DNA from: Anaerolineaceae bacterium UBA5311
GTDB lineage: Bacteria; Chloroflexota; Anaerolineae; Anaerolineales; Anaerolineaceae
DNA length: 22,288 nt
Direction of reading: 5' to 3'
NCBI GenBank assembly: GCA_002411175.1
Contig: DHRN01000054.1
Coordinates: 37,537 to 59,824 of the forward strand
Part shown: positions 1 through 7,447 of the stretch, piece by piece
Position numbering within the stretch: position 1 is the stretch's first letter
How the letters are laid out: each line of letters starts with the position of its first letter
The notes under the pieces: model-generated
Seen by the model: only the letters and a program-made list of their open reading frames with translations
What the model was told of the DNA's origin: nothing
Databases searched by the model: none
Made by a program: the position numbers and the translations under genes

Positions 1-82
1 GCTCCCCCTTTAAATCTAAACACATTCACATTGAGAACTGCTGCCCAGGACGATGCCAGGCACGATCTTTGCAACATTATTG

Positions 83-88
83 TATAAT
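83..88 (+). promoter_or_regulatory. Candidate -10 box for glmS
   Basis: A perfect TATAAT lies about 20 bases before the predicted ribozyme cleavage position. It would start a transcript near position 95, leaving a short 5' tail before the cleavage site. No good -35 hexamer sits 16-18 bases upstream, so the promoter is supported mainly by the -10 box and its position. Confidence 0.45.
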
Positions 89-107
89 AGAGCAATCTGG
101 AAAACTA

Positions 108-228
108 AGCGCCTGACCTGCAACAAAACAGCAGGTGACGAGGTGGGAGGTTTCTCTTCGCAAGAGGAGACTAACCATAAAAATATGGGAAAATCGAGAG
201 ATCGGCGGATGCCTCCAGGGTAAACCCT
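108..228 (+). ncRNA. glmS ribozyme: glmS self-cleaving ribozyme/riboswitch (candidate)
   Basis: The 5' leader of glmS contains the conserved core blocks of the glucosamine-6-phosphate-activated glmS ribozyme in the right order. These are AAGCGCC at 107-113 (cleavage expected between A108 and G109), a P1 hairpin ACCTGC/GCAGGT (116-121/131-136), TGACGAGG at 136-143, GGTTT at 149-153, ATCGA at 193-197, and TCGGCGGATGCCTCC at 202-216. CGCC (110-113) can pair with GGCG (204-207) as in the known pseudoknot. In the family, GlcN6P acts as coenzyme for self-cleavage, which lowers glmS expression. Two features are unusual. About 37 extra bases sit between GGTTT and ATCGA and form two small hairpins (CTCTT/AAGAG and CCATA/TATGG). 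The P3-P4 side is reduced to AGGGTAAACCCT at 217-228. Recognition is from memory of the consensus, not a covariance search. Confidence 0.82.
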
Positions 229-262
229 TTTTCCAGGACTGAGAAAAATCTAAGGAGCACTC

Positions 263-2104
263 ATGTGTGGAATTGTTGCCTATATCGGTGAGCAAGATGC
301 GACACCCATCGTCGTTGATGGTTTAAGAAGACTGGAATATCGCGGATATGACTCAGCGGGAATTGCTATTCTTGAAAATAATCAGATTCAAATCCGCAGA
401 GTGGCTGGCAGGATCGCAAACCTGGAAAATCTGGTTAAACAGCACCCGGTTCATGGATCGGTTGGCATAGGGCATACACGCTGGGCTACTCATGGAGCCC
501 CCAATGAACAAAACGCGCATCCTCATGTCGGGATGTCCGGCAAAATTGTGATCGTCCATAACGGTATCGTTGAAAATTACCTGACCCTGCGTGAAGAACT
601 GATCGCTGAAGGAGTGGAATTTAAGTCTGAGACGGATACAGAGACAATCGCGCATTTGATCGAGGGTTTTTATAGCGACAGTGAGGATCTTTACAGCGCA
701 GTTCACAGCGCCCTGCAGATGATCAAAGGCGCGCATGGTTTGGTCGTCATGTCAACTGAAGAACCAGATCGGCTGATTGCCGCCCGGCTCGGTAATGCTG
801 GCGGTGTGTCATTGGGGATTGGGGATGGAGAAATGTTCATTGCCAGTGATATTCCTGCGATTGTTCCGTATACGCGAAAAATGGTCTTTCTGGAGTCCGG
901 GCAGATTGCTGAAATTAAAAAAGACGGATTTACCATACGAGACCTTGACGGGAAGCTGGTTAAGACAGAAATTCAGACGATACAGTGGGATTCGGTTTCA
1001 GCTGAAAAAGGCAAGTACCGCCATTTCATGCAAAAAGAAATCCACGAACAAGTACGCACACTTTCCGATACCCTGAGCGGCAGGATCGATTACGATAAAT
1101 ACAGTGTCAGCCTGTCGGGATTAAACCTGACTCCAGCCAAAGCAAAAGAAATTCGAAAAATCTTCATTACAGCCTGTGGGACCGCAGCTTATGCCGGGAT
1201 GGTCGGAAAATACCTTATCGAACATATTGCGCGCATCCCGGTTGAGGTGATGGTCGCATCGGAATTTCGATACAGTAACCCTATCGTCGAACCCGGCACG
1301 GTGGTTCTGGCGATATCCCAATCCGGTGAAACAGCAGATACCCTTGCGGCGATGGAGGAAGCACGAAACAAGGGGGCTACCTTATGGGCGATTGTAAATG
1401 CGATCGGATCGCAGGCTATGAGAGTAGCCGATGGCTGCATTTCGATGCAAGTTGGTCCCGAAATCGGAGTTGCTTCAACCAAAGCTTTCACGGCGCCCGT
1501 GCTTGATCTCTACATGGTGGCAGTTTACCTGGCTGATTTGAGAGGTTCACTGAGCCATGATCAAAGGACCGCATTGGTCAAGGACCTTCTTACCGTTCCA
1601 TCGTTAGTGAGTAAAGCCCTGGCTCAGGAAAATGCAATTAAAGAAATCTCAGCCAAGTATCTCGGGATGAAAAGCGCGCTTTACCTCGGCAGGGGTGTCA
1701 ATATGCCCATTGCTTATGAGGGCGCGTTGAAGTTGAAAGAAATTTCGTATATCCATGCCGAAGGCTATCCGGCTGGAGAAATGAAGCACGGCCCCATCGC
1801 GTTGGTGGATAAAGACTTGCCTGTGATCGTGATTGCCACGCAAGATCCATGGTATGACAAAATGATAAGCCAGATCGAGCAGGCTAAAGCACGCGGTGCG
1901 TCAGTTCTGGCAGTTGCAACTGAGGGAGATGAGCTGATCCCCACAATTGCTGAAGAAGTTTTTTGGGTTCCGGAAACACCATGGCTGCTAAGCCCTGCCA
2001 TCAATATCATCCCGCTTCAGCTTTTTGCGTATCATATTGCAGCCATGCTTGGGATGGACGTCGATCAGCCCCGTAACCTGGCAAAATCGGTGACTGTTGA
2101 ATGA
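263..2104 (+). CDS. glmS: Glutamine--fructose-6-phosphate aminotransferase (isomerizing)
   Basis: GlmS makes glucosamine-6-phosphate from fructose-6-phosphate and glutamine, the first step toward UDP-GlcNAc for cell-wall and surface glycans. The 613-residue length is normal for the family. The protein opens MCGIVAYIG, so Cys2 becomes the N-terminal nucleophile of the class II glutamine amidotransferase domain (about 1-220), with HTRWATHG and the HNGIVENY motif following. Two SIS sugar-isomerase domains follow (about 290-430 and 460-600), with SQSGETADT and EGYPAGEMKHGPIAL. The C-terminal DQPRNLAKSVTVE is the family signature. The ATG at 263 is preceded by AAGGAG at 252-257. Control is probably through the candidate ribozyme just upstream. 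The next gene has its own promoter. Confidence 0.98.
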   Translation: MCGIVAYIGEQDATPIVVDGLRRLEYRGYDSAGIAILENNQIQIRRVAGRIANLENLVKQHPVHGSVGIGHTRWATHGAPNEQNAHPHVGMSGKIVIVHNGIVENYLTLREELIAEGVEFKSETDTETIAHLIEGFYSDSEDLYSAVHSALQMIKGAHGLVVMSTEEPDRLIAARLGNAGGVSLGIGDGEMFIASDIPAIVPYTRKMVFLESGQIAEIKKDGFTIRDLDGKLVKTEIQTIQWDSVSAEKGKYRHFMQKEIHEQVRTLSDTLSGRIDYDKYSVSLSGLNLTPAKAKEIRKIFITACGTAAYAGMVGKYLIEHIARIPVEVMVASEFRYSNPIVEPGTVVLAISQSGETADTLAAMEEARNKGATLWAIVNAIGSQAMRVADGCISMQVGPEIGVASTKAFTAPVLDLYMVAVYLADLRGSLSHDQRTALVKDLLTVPSLVSKALAQENAIKEISAKYLGMKSALYLGRGVNMPIAYEGALKLKEISYIHAEGYPAGEMKHGPIALVDKDLPVIVIATQDPWYDKMISQIEQAKARGASVLAVATEGDELIPTIAEEVFWVPETPWLLSPAINIIPLQLFAYHIAAMLGMDVDQPRNLAKSVTVE

Positions 2105-2120
2105 TTTACCAGCATTTTGA

Positions 2121-2149
2121 TTGATAATTGCTCCACTCCAACGTAAAAT
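2121..2149 (+). promoter_or_regulatory. Promoter for the mrp gene
   Basis: TTGATA (2121-2126) and TAAAAT (2144-2149) are separated by 17 bp, a good sigma-70-type match in the short glmS-mrp gap. Transcription would begin about 2156, leaving a short leader with GAGGAG at 2167-2172 ahead of the ATG. Confidence 0.65.
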
Positions 2150-2178
2150 AGAGAAAATGAAATTTTGAGGAGTACTTA

Positions 2179-3231
2179 ATGATAACAAAAGAAGCCGTGT
2201 TGAATGCATTATCTACAGTCATGGACCCGGATTTACACCAGGACCTGGTAACGCTAAACATGATCGAAAATATCCAGATTGACGAGGACAAAGTCTCGTT
2301 TTCAATTGTTTTAACAACTCCCAGCTGCCCTTTGAAAGGGAAAATTGAGGCTGATGCCCGCAAGGCTGTCCTGACGATGACAAAGGCAGAAGAAGTCGAC
2401 ATCCGGATGACAGCAAAGGTGAAGAATTCAAAAACAATTGACCTGGGCGACAATTGCTTCAGGCATGTTATTGCCGTTGGTTCGGGTAAGGGCGGTGTTG
2501 GGAAAAGCACCGTATCGCTAAATATCGCATTGGCACTGGCAAATGACGGAGCTAAAGTTGGTTTACTGGATGCAGACATTTATGGTCCTAATATCCCCCG
2601 GATGCTGGGGATTGATCATCTCCCGGACATTGCTGATTACAAAAAGCTCAGACCGGCAGAAATTCATGGGCTCAAGGTTGTATCGATTGGATTCATGGTG
2701 CAGCCAGGTCAGCCTTTGATCTGGCGCGGACCGATGCTGCATTCAGCGATTCAACAATTCATTACCGACTTTGAATGGGGAGACCTTGACTATCTTGTAG
2801 TGGACCTGCCCCCGGGAACAGGCGATGTCCAGTTATCACTGGCGCAGTCAATTCCGATCAGCGGAGCGGTTATCGTGACCACACCACAGCAGGTCGCTAT
2901 CGACGATGCCAGCAGAGCTGTGGGCATGGTGGAAAAACTCGAGATTCCCCTGTTCGGCATTGTCGAAAACATGTCTTATCTCACCATGCAGGATGGAAGC
3001 AAACTGTACGTGTTTGGTGAAAATGGCGGTGGCAGCCTGGCGAACCAGGTGGGCACAAGACTGCTTGGGCGCGTCCCCATCGATCCTGGAATTGGTGTGG
3101 GTGGGGATATTGGCTCTCCGGTAGTAATGCAGGAACCGCTGAGCGACTCAGGCAAGGCTTTTGTCGAAATTGCCAGGAACGTTGCCGCGGAAGCAAGCAA
3201 AGCAGCTTTTAATAAGATCAAGAGCGGATGA
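2179..3231 (+). CDS. mrp: Mrp/ApbC-family P-loop ATPase, iron-sulfur cluster carrier type, without CxxC
   Basis: This is a 350-residue member of the Mrp/NBP35 ATPases, which hold and transfer iron-sulfur clusters in the cytoplasm. An N-terminal DUF59/MIP18 domain (about 1-80) contains the conserved TTPSCPL segment with Cys50. The deviant Walker A motif GKGGVGKST is at 103-111, with LLDADIYGPNIPRMLG and VVDLPPGTGDVQL downstream. In canonical ApbC/Mrp a CxxC after ENMSY binds the bridging cluster. Here residues 265-280 run from MSY to FG with no cysteine (MSYLTMQDGSKLYVFG). Related cysteine-poor versions exist in cyanobacteria and plastid HCF101, so this may be a lineage variant and not a broken gene. 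The ATG at 2179 has GAGGAG six bases upstream. The next gene begins 14 bases after the stop. Confidence 0.93.
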   Translation: MITKEAVLNALSTVMDPDLHQDLVTLNMIENIQIDEDKVSFSIVLTTPSCPLKGKIEADARKAVLTMTKAEEVDIRMTAKVKNSKTIDLGDNCFRHVIAVGSGKGGVGKSTVSLNIALALANDGAKVGLLDADIYGPNIPRMLGIDHLPDIADYKKLRPAEIHGLKVVSIGFMVQPGQPLIWRGPMLHSAIQQFITDFEWGDLDYLVVDLPPGTGDVQLSLAQSIPISGAVIVTTPQQVAIDDASRAVGMVEKLEIPLFGIVENMSYLTMQDGSKLYVFGENGGGSLANQVGTRLLGRVPIDPGIGVGGDIGSPVVMQEPLSDSGKAFVEIARNVAAEASKAAFNKIKSG

Positions 3232-3237
3232 TATAAT
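3209..3237 (+). promoter_or_regulatory. Candidate leaderless promoter for the PSP1 gene
   Basis: TTAATA (3209-3214), a 17-bp spacer and a perfect TATAAT (3232-3237) straddle the mrp stop codon. The start ATG is only 8 bases after the -10 box, so transcription would begin at or next to the start codon. No Shine-Dalgarno is present there. The gene may also be read from the mrp transcript. Confidence 0.5.
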
Positions 3238-3245
3238 TGGCAATC

Positions 3246-4361
3246 ATGTCTGAACAAAAAACAATCGGAGTCCAATTCAGAACAATTGGAAAATCCTACC
3301 ATTTTTACTTACCTGAAGAAATTGACCTCGAAGTTGGCGAGTATGTCATCGTAAATACAGCACGAGGCAAGCAAATTGGAAGAGTAACGCGTAAAGACAT
3401 CACGAATCCGGAGGAAACACAGGATATTCAACCTGTTGAAAGAATCGCAACTCCGCGAGATTTGATGTTGAAAGATATGATCAGGCAAAAAGAGAAAGAA
3501 GTTGTCGAAAAAATTGAACAATTCCTGCTGCAGAATAACCAATACAATGGTGTAAAGATTCTTGACGCGGAATATTCGTTTGATTCAACCCGTCTGACCT
3601 TGTATCTGAGCTATGACAACGTGCCAAATTTCAATATGCGCAACTTCATTCGCGAAGCCGCCCCCATGTTCCAGGACACCCGGGTTGAGATCAGGCAGGT
3701 TGGACCGAGGGATATGGCTAAAGAAATCTCCGGACTGGGTGCCTGCGGGATTGAAAAACGCTGTTGTTCCCGATTTTTGACCGAATTCAGTTCGATATCC
3801 ATCCGAATGGCAAAATCGCAAAATGTCTCGTTGACGCCGTCAGAAATTACCGGCATTTGCGGGCGCCTGCGCTGCTGCCTGGCTTATGAGAATGATACCT
3901 ACGAAGCAGCCTTGAAACTGCTCCCAAAGCGCAAAAAAGTGATTCAAACCCCGCTGGGTGAAGGGAAAGTGGTGCAAACCCTGCCCTTGACTGATTCAGT
4001 GATCGTTGATATCCCCGAAGTGGGACACCGGGTAATTACCCGAAGTGAATTGGAATCGGGCAAAATGGAAGAAAAGCTGCCGGATAGTCCTGTGATTGAA
4101 ACATCAGAACCGGATGAGAGTGTCGAGATGGTCTCACTGGAAACAAATCAGCCCCGACGTGGAAAGACAAGCAGAGAGAAAAGCCCAACCCAGGCATCAA
4201 GAGGGATAAAAAGCGACAAACGCTATAAACGAACCCAAAAAACAGGCGACCAACACGAAACAGATCAACATCCGAAAGAGCAAACCCGCTCCAAATCATC
4301 GTCAAGGCGAGGAAAACGGTATAAAAAGAATAGCGAACAACCGAATGAACATGGAAAGTAA
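3246..4361 (+). CDS. ricT: PSP1 C-terminal domain protein (RicT/YaaT-like)
   Basis: The N-terminal half is a PSP1 domain. In Bacillus, the RicT homologue joins RicA and RicF in an iron-sulfur-containing complex that affects RNase Y, mRNA maturation and phosphorelay. The family cysteine signature is intact: Cys167 in ACGIE, Cys173-174, Cys205 in ICGRLR and Cys210-211 followed by LAYE. After about residue 290 the protein becomes a long, Lys/Arg/Ser-rich tail with no obvious fold (RGKTSREK, RRGKRYKK), possibly RNA-binding. I start it at ATG 3246 (371 residues). An upstream in-frame TTG at 3237 would sit inside the TATAAT box. No Shine-Dalgarno precedes 3246. The end overlaps the next gene by 17 bases, suggesting coupled translation. 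The partner subunits are not in this window, so the function is by family. Confidence 0.88.
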   Translation: MSEQKTIGVQFRTIGKSYHFYLPEEIDLEVGEYVIVNTARGKQIGRVTRKDITNPEETQDIQPVERIATPRDLMLKDMIRQKEKEVVEKIEQFLLQNNQYNGVKILDAEYSFDSTRLTLYLSYDNVPNFNMRNFIREAAPMFQDTRVEIRQVGPRDMAKEISGLGACGIEKRCCSRFLTEFSSISIRMAKSQNVSLTPSEITGICGRLRCCLAYENDTYEAALKLLPKRKKVIQTPLGEGKVVQTLPLTDSVIVDIPEVGHRVITRSELESGKMEEKLPDSPVIETSEPDESVEMVSLETNQPRRGKTSREKSPTQASRGIKSDKRYKRTQKTGDQHETDQHPKEQTRSKSSSRRGKRYKKNSEQPNEHGK

Positions 4362-5091
4362 AACCTATAACGCTGTTAAGTTTGACGAATGGAAAACCAG
4401 GAAGAAGATCCTGGTCATCCTGGCGCATCCGGACGATCCGGAGTTTTTTTTGGGCGGAACGATTGCTCAATGGACCGGCGCCGGACATGAGGTCAGTTAC
4501 CTTCTGTTTACCAAGGGCGAACGCGGAATCAGTGAAAAGTATCAAAATGGGGAAGAGTTAAAGTTGATCCGGGTGGCAGAGCAAAAAAATGCTGCCAGCG
4601 TGTTGGGTGTTACTGATATTTCCTACCTGGATTTCCCGGATGGCTATATCGAAGTAAACCTTGAAAACCGGCGAATGTTGGTGGGAGAGATTCGAAAACG
4701 CCAACCTGACCTCGTCGTCAGCTGTGACCCACAAACACTCTTCCATCATTATTATGTGAACCATCCGGACCACCGGGCGGTTGGAATGCTGAGTGTGGAC
4801 GCTGTCTTCCCGGCGGCGGGCAGCCCGGCTTTTTTTCCTGAGCAGTTGGAAGAAGGTTTACGTGTTGCCGCGATCCAGGAACTGTGGTTGAGCCTGACGG
4901 TAGAACCAAACATTTCACTGGATGTCAGCCCGCAGTGGGATTTGCGAATCAAAGCGTTAAAAAAACATGTTTCACAAATCGGCGATCCAATCCAATTTGA
5001 ACAAAAGTGGAATGAACGACGGCGGGAGGCAATGGGATCTGAAGATGGATACCAGGAACACTTCCGCCGTGTTATTCTGAGAATTCCATAG
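4345..5091 (+). CDS. PIG-L/LmbE-family deacetylase
   Basis: This 248-residue protein belongs to the zinc-dependent LmbE/PIG-L family, which removes acetyl groups from N-acetylglucosamine-containing substrates (GlcNAc-PI, GlcNAc-malate, mycothiol precursors, some glycans). The zinc-binding AHPDD motif is at 27-31, followed by EFFLGGT. The second metal/catalytic motif HPDH is at 140-143 within NHPDHRAVG. No signal peptide or membrane segment is visible, so it is probably cytoplasmic. Start ATG 4345 overlaps the end of the PSP1 gene by 17 bases; an in-frame ATG at 4351 is an alternative. No clear ribosome binding site is seen, consistent with coupling. The substrate cannot be told from the sequence, because no bacillithiol or mycothiol partner gene is nearby. 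Confidence 0.88.
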   Translation: MNMESKTYNAVKFDEWKTRKKILVILAHPDDPEFFLGGTIAQWTGAGHEVSYLLFTKGERGISEKYQNGEELKLIRVAEQKNAASVLGVTDISYLDFPDGYIEVNLENRRMLVGEIRKRQPDLVVSCDPQTLFHHYYVNHPDHRAVGMLSVDAVFPAAGSPAFFPEQLEEGLRVAAIQELWLSLTVEPNISLDVSPQWDLRIKALKKHVSQIGDPIQFEQKWNERRREAMGSEDGYQEHFRRVILRIP

Positions 5092-5180
5092 AATATCCAG
5101 GCTTGTTTGTGGATGGTGATGTAATCACTGATTTTGATGGTTTTCAGCACTATCTGGATACCGCACAGGAGCTTGATCGT

Positions 5181-6362
5181 ATGAGCGAACCGGACTTTTT
5201 CCTTATTGCCAAAGCGTTACAACCCTACGCCAGTCTGCATAGGCGACACCTTCATATGTATCCCGAGCTTGCGTTTAACGAAATCCGTACTTCCGCATAT
5301 GTGGCGCATGAGTTGGAGAAGCTCGGTATGGAGGTGCGAAGAGGTGTTGGCAAAACCGGACTTGTGGCTAACTTTCCCGGCAACAAAGAAGGACCACGTT
5401 TTCTTTTACGGTTTGATATGGATGCCCTCGCGGTAGAGGAAAAATCTGGTGTTGAATTTGCTTCCATTGAGGCAGGTTTAATGCATGCCTGCGGGCATGA
5501 CGGGCACGTTGCCATCGGGCTGACCATCGCCAGTATCCTGGCAGAACTTGGAGAGCAGCTGGAGGGAAGCTATTTCCTGGTCTTCCAGCCAGCTGAAGAA
5601 ATCGGACAGGGCGCAGCAGCGATGATCGCGGATGGCGTAATGGATATCGTGCAGCCCGATTATGCCCTGGCGGTGCATTTATGGTCAGAAAAACCGGTCG
5701 GTTGGCTGGGAATTACCGCTGGTCCGGTGATGGCTGGTTGTAAAGATGTAAGCTTCAAGGTCAGAGGTGTTGGCGGGCACGGCGCCCGACCTCACCTGGC
5801 GGTTGACCCAATTCTGGCGAGCGCGCATCTGATCACTGCGCTGCAATCAATCACAAGCCGGGAGACAGACCCACTGCAGAGCCTGGTTTATTCGATCACC
5901 CGCATACAGGCAGGAACGAATAATAATGTAATTCCTGACATGGTAACACTGGGAGGGAAACCGCGATATTTCACAAAAGAAGTTGGCGATATGATGGAAA
6001 AGTCGACCCGGCGCATTTCTAAAGGGATTGCCGATACGTTTGGCTGTGAGATCGAAGTTGAATTTGGAGCAGCGGTTCTGCCTGTCGTCAATAATCAGGC
6101 TGCGGTCCAGGCGGCATGGAAGGCAGCGCAGAAAATGGACGCAGATTTTGAGGTTGACCAGAATATGCGTATGATGGCTTCAGAAGACATGGCAATGTTT
6201 CTGGATCTTGTGCCCGGAGCTATGATTTTTGTAGGCTCCGGAAGCGATGACCCGACAAAACGGTTCCCCCTGCACCATCCCTGTTTTGATATCGATGAAG
6301 ACAGCCTCGTGGTTGCGGCAGCGCTTTTGCTCGGGACATGCCAGCAATTGGCTAAGAGATGA
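5181..6362 (+). CDS. M20-family metal-dependent amidohydrolase/peptidase
   Basis: This protein resembles M20D amidohydrolases (hippurate hydrolase, N-acyl-amino-acid and indole-acetyl-amino-acid hydrolases), which hydrolyse N-acyl or small peptide bonds with a dinuclear metal centre. Family motifs are HMYPELAFNE near the N-terminus, RFDMDALAVEE, the metal-binding MHACGHDGH (101-109, Cys104), the catalytic PAEE segment, GGHGARPH in the lid/dimer domain, and a late histidine in LHHPCFDID. I choose ATG 5181 (393 residues) because AGGAG lies at 5167-5171 and the protein then begins where the family does. A TTG at 5103 would add 26 poorly conserved residues. It lies about 90 bases after the PIG-L gene on the same strand and may be cotranscribed. 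Substrate unknown. Confidence 0.9.
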   Translation: MSEPDFFLIAKALQPYASLHRRHLHMYPELAFNEIRTSAYVAHELEKLGMEVRRGVGKTGLVANFPGNKEGPRFLLRFDMDALAVEEKSGVEFASIEAGLMHACGHDGHVAIGLTIASILAELGEQLEGSYFLVFQPAEEIGQGAAAMIADGVMDIVQPDYALAVHLWSEKPVGWLGITAGPVMAGCKDVSFKVRGVGGHGARPHLAVDPILASAHLITALQSITSRETDPLQSLVYSITRIQAGTNNNVIPDMVTLGGKPRYFTKEVGDMMEKSTRRISKGIADTFGCEIEVEFGAAVLPVVNNQAAVQAAWKAAQKMDADFEVDQNMRMMASEDMAMFLDLVPGAMIFVGSGSDDPTKRFPLHHPCFDIDEDSLVVAAALLLGTCQQLAKR

Positions 6363-6364
6363 TC

Positions 6365-6380
6365 CTGTCGGGAGCGACAG
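6365..6380. other. Short hairpin after the amidohydrolase gene
   Basis: CTGTCG (6365-6370) and CGACAG (6375-6380) form a perfect 6-bp stem with a GGAG loop right after the stop codon. There is no T-run, so it is not a standard intrinsic terminator. It may stabilise the mRNA 3' end. Confidence 0.35.
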
Positions 6381-6451
6381 TGGGTACATGGTGTACACAA
6401 TGCAGGATACAACTTCCTTGCAGGGTGTGACTAACACGTGCCCTACAAATG

Positions 6452-6481
6452 TTGTAAGTGAAAGCTCTGAGTAGGTATAAT
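6452..6481 (+). promoter_or_regulatory. Candidate leaderless promoter for tatC
   Basis: TTGTAA (6452-6457), 18 bp, then a perfect TATAAT (6476-6481). The tatC ATG follows only 6 bases after the -10 box and no Shine-Dalgarno is present, so the transcript would start at or beside the start codon. Confidence 0.6.
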
Positions 6482-6487
6482 CCCAGT

Positions 6488-7219
6488 ATGGAAAACGCTA
6501 CAGAAAAAATGCCATTGACCTCACACCTGGAAGAGCTTCGCAAAACGCTGATGTTATCCCTGGGTGGATTGGTGGTTGGCGTGCTTGTGGCGGTGTTTTT
6601 TGTCAAACCAATCCTCAATTTCCTGGCTATTCCAATCGGTGGAATGGAGAATTTACACGCGATCGAAGTTACTGAAACGATGTCGGTATATATGCGGGTA
6701 GCATTGTTGGGCGGGCTGATTGTCGCCCTGCCGTGGATACTTTTTCAGATTTTCGATTTTGTTAGCAAAGGATTAAAAGCCACCGAGAAAAAAGGAATCT
6801 ACCTGGCGCTGCCTTTCGCGGTGGCTTTGTTTTTGGCAGGCGTTGCTTTTGCATATTTCATCATGCTGCCGGCGTCGCTTGGTTTTTTTCAGGAGATACT
6901 TGAAGTCACCACAACTATCAGGATAAAATCTTACTTTAGCTTTACCACGAACTTGCTTTTCTGGATTGGAGTTAGCTTCCAGATGCCCTTGATTTTTTTC
7001 ATCCTTACCAAGGTTGGGTTGGTCGATTACAAAATGCTTGTGAGGGGCTGGCGTGTGGCGATCGTTATCATTGCGGTTTTGGCAGCGATAATCACACCTA
7101 CAGGCGACCCGATTAATATGTTAATTTTCATGGTGCCGCTTTCTGTATTATATTTGTTAAGTATATTGCTTTCTGTGATGGCAGGAAAACGCGCCAGAAC
7201 GGAAGATAAAGAGGAGTAA
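6488..7219 (+). CDS. tatC: Sec-independent protein translocase subunit TatC
   Basis: TatC is the membrane receptor that binds twin-arginine signal peptides and, with TatA/TatB, exports folded proteins. From ATG 6488 the protein has 243 residues, normal for the family. The short N-terminus carries the conserved SHLEELRKTL. About six hydrophobic segments follow, with the loop sequence LPWILFQIFDFVSKGLK and the FAYFIMLPASLGFF region typical of TatC. It ends in a charged cytoplasmic tail. A GTG at 6458 would extend the frame by 10 residues but lies upstream of the -10 box, so I reject it. The gene ends in GAGGAGTAA, whose GAGGAG serves as ribosome binding site for tatA. The order tatC-tatA-tatB forms one unit. 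Confidence 0.96.
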   Translation: MENATEKMPLTSHLEELRKTLMLSLGGLVVGVLVAVFFVKPILNFLAIPIGGMENLHAIEVTETMSVYMRVALLGGLIVALPWILFQIFDFVSKGLKATEKKGIYLALPFAVALFLAGVAFAYFIMLPASLGFFQEILEVTTTIRIKSYFSFTTNLLFWIGVSFQMPLIFFILTKVGLVDYKMLVRGWRVAIVIIAVLAAIITPTGDPINMLIFMVPLSVLYLLSILLSVMAGKRARTEDKEE

Positions 7220-7222
7220 GTG

Positions 7223-7438
7223 ATGGGATCTTTACATTGGCCAGAAATTTTGCTGATTGCCTTTATTTTACTTTTGGTTTTCGGTGTCGGAAGAATCACG
7301 AAAATCGGAGGAGAGATGGGTGCCGGCATCCGTGCCTTTAGAGAAGGCTTGAGCGGAAAAAAGGAAGACGAAGCTGAAGACGGGAAAAATGACCCGGTTG
7401 AGACAGAAAAAGACAACCAGACTGATTTGGAAAAATAG
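7223..7438 (+). CDS. tatA: Twin-arginine translocase subunit TatA
   Basis: This 71-residue protein has the TatA architecture: a very short N-terminus, one transmembrane helix (about 7-20, WPEILLIAFILLLVFG), the conserved FG hinge, an amphipathic helix (GRITKIGGEMGAGIRAFREG), then an acidic, disordered tail. TatA oligomers form the passage for folded Tat substrates. I start at ATG 7223, 6 bases after the GAGGAG that ends tatC; the GTG directly before it is too close to that site. The gap to tatC is only 3 bases. Confidence 0.93.
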   Translation: MGSLHWPEILLIAFILLLVFGVGRITKIGGEMGAGIRAFREGLSGKKEDEAEDGKNDPVETEKDNQTDLEK

Positions 7439-7447
7439 TATTCGAGT

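Noticed and set aside
217..232. Intrinsic terminator in the glmS leader (AGGGTAAACCCTTTTT)
   Set aside because: The stem is only 4 bp and the position matches the reduced P3 region of the ribozyme, so termination is unlikely.
4345..5091. Assignment of the PIG-L protein to bacillithiol or mycothiol synthesis
   Set aside because: AHPDD and HPDH are common to the whole family and no thiol-pathway partner gene is in the window.
5103..5180. TTG start for the amidohydrolase at 5103
   Set aside because: No ribosome site, whereas AGGAG precedes ATG 5181, where the M20 homology begins.
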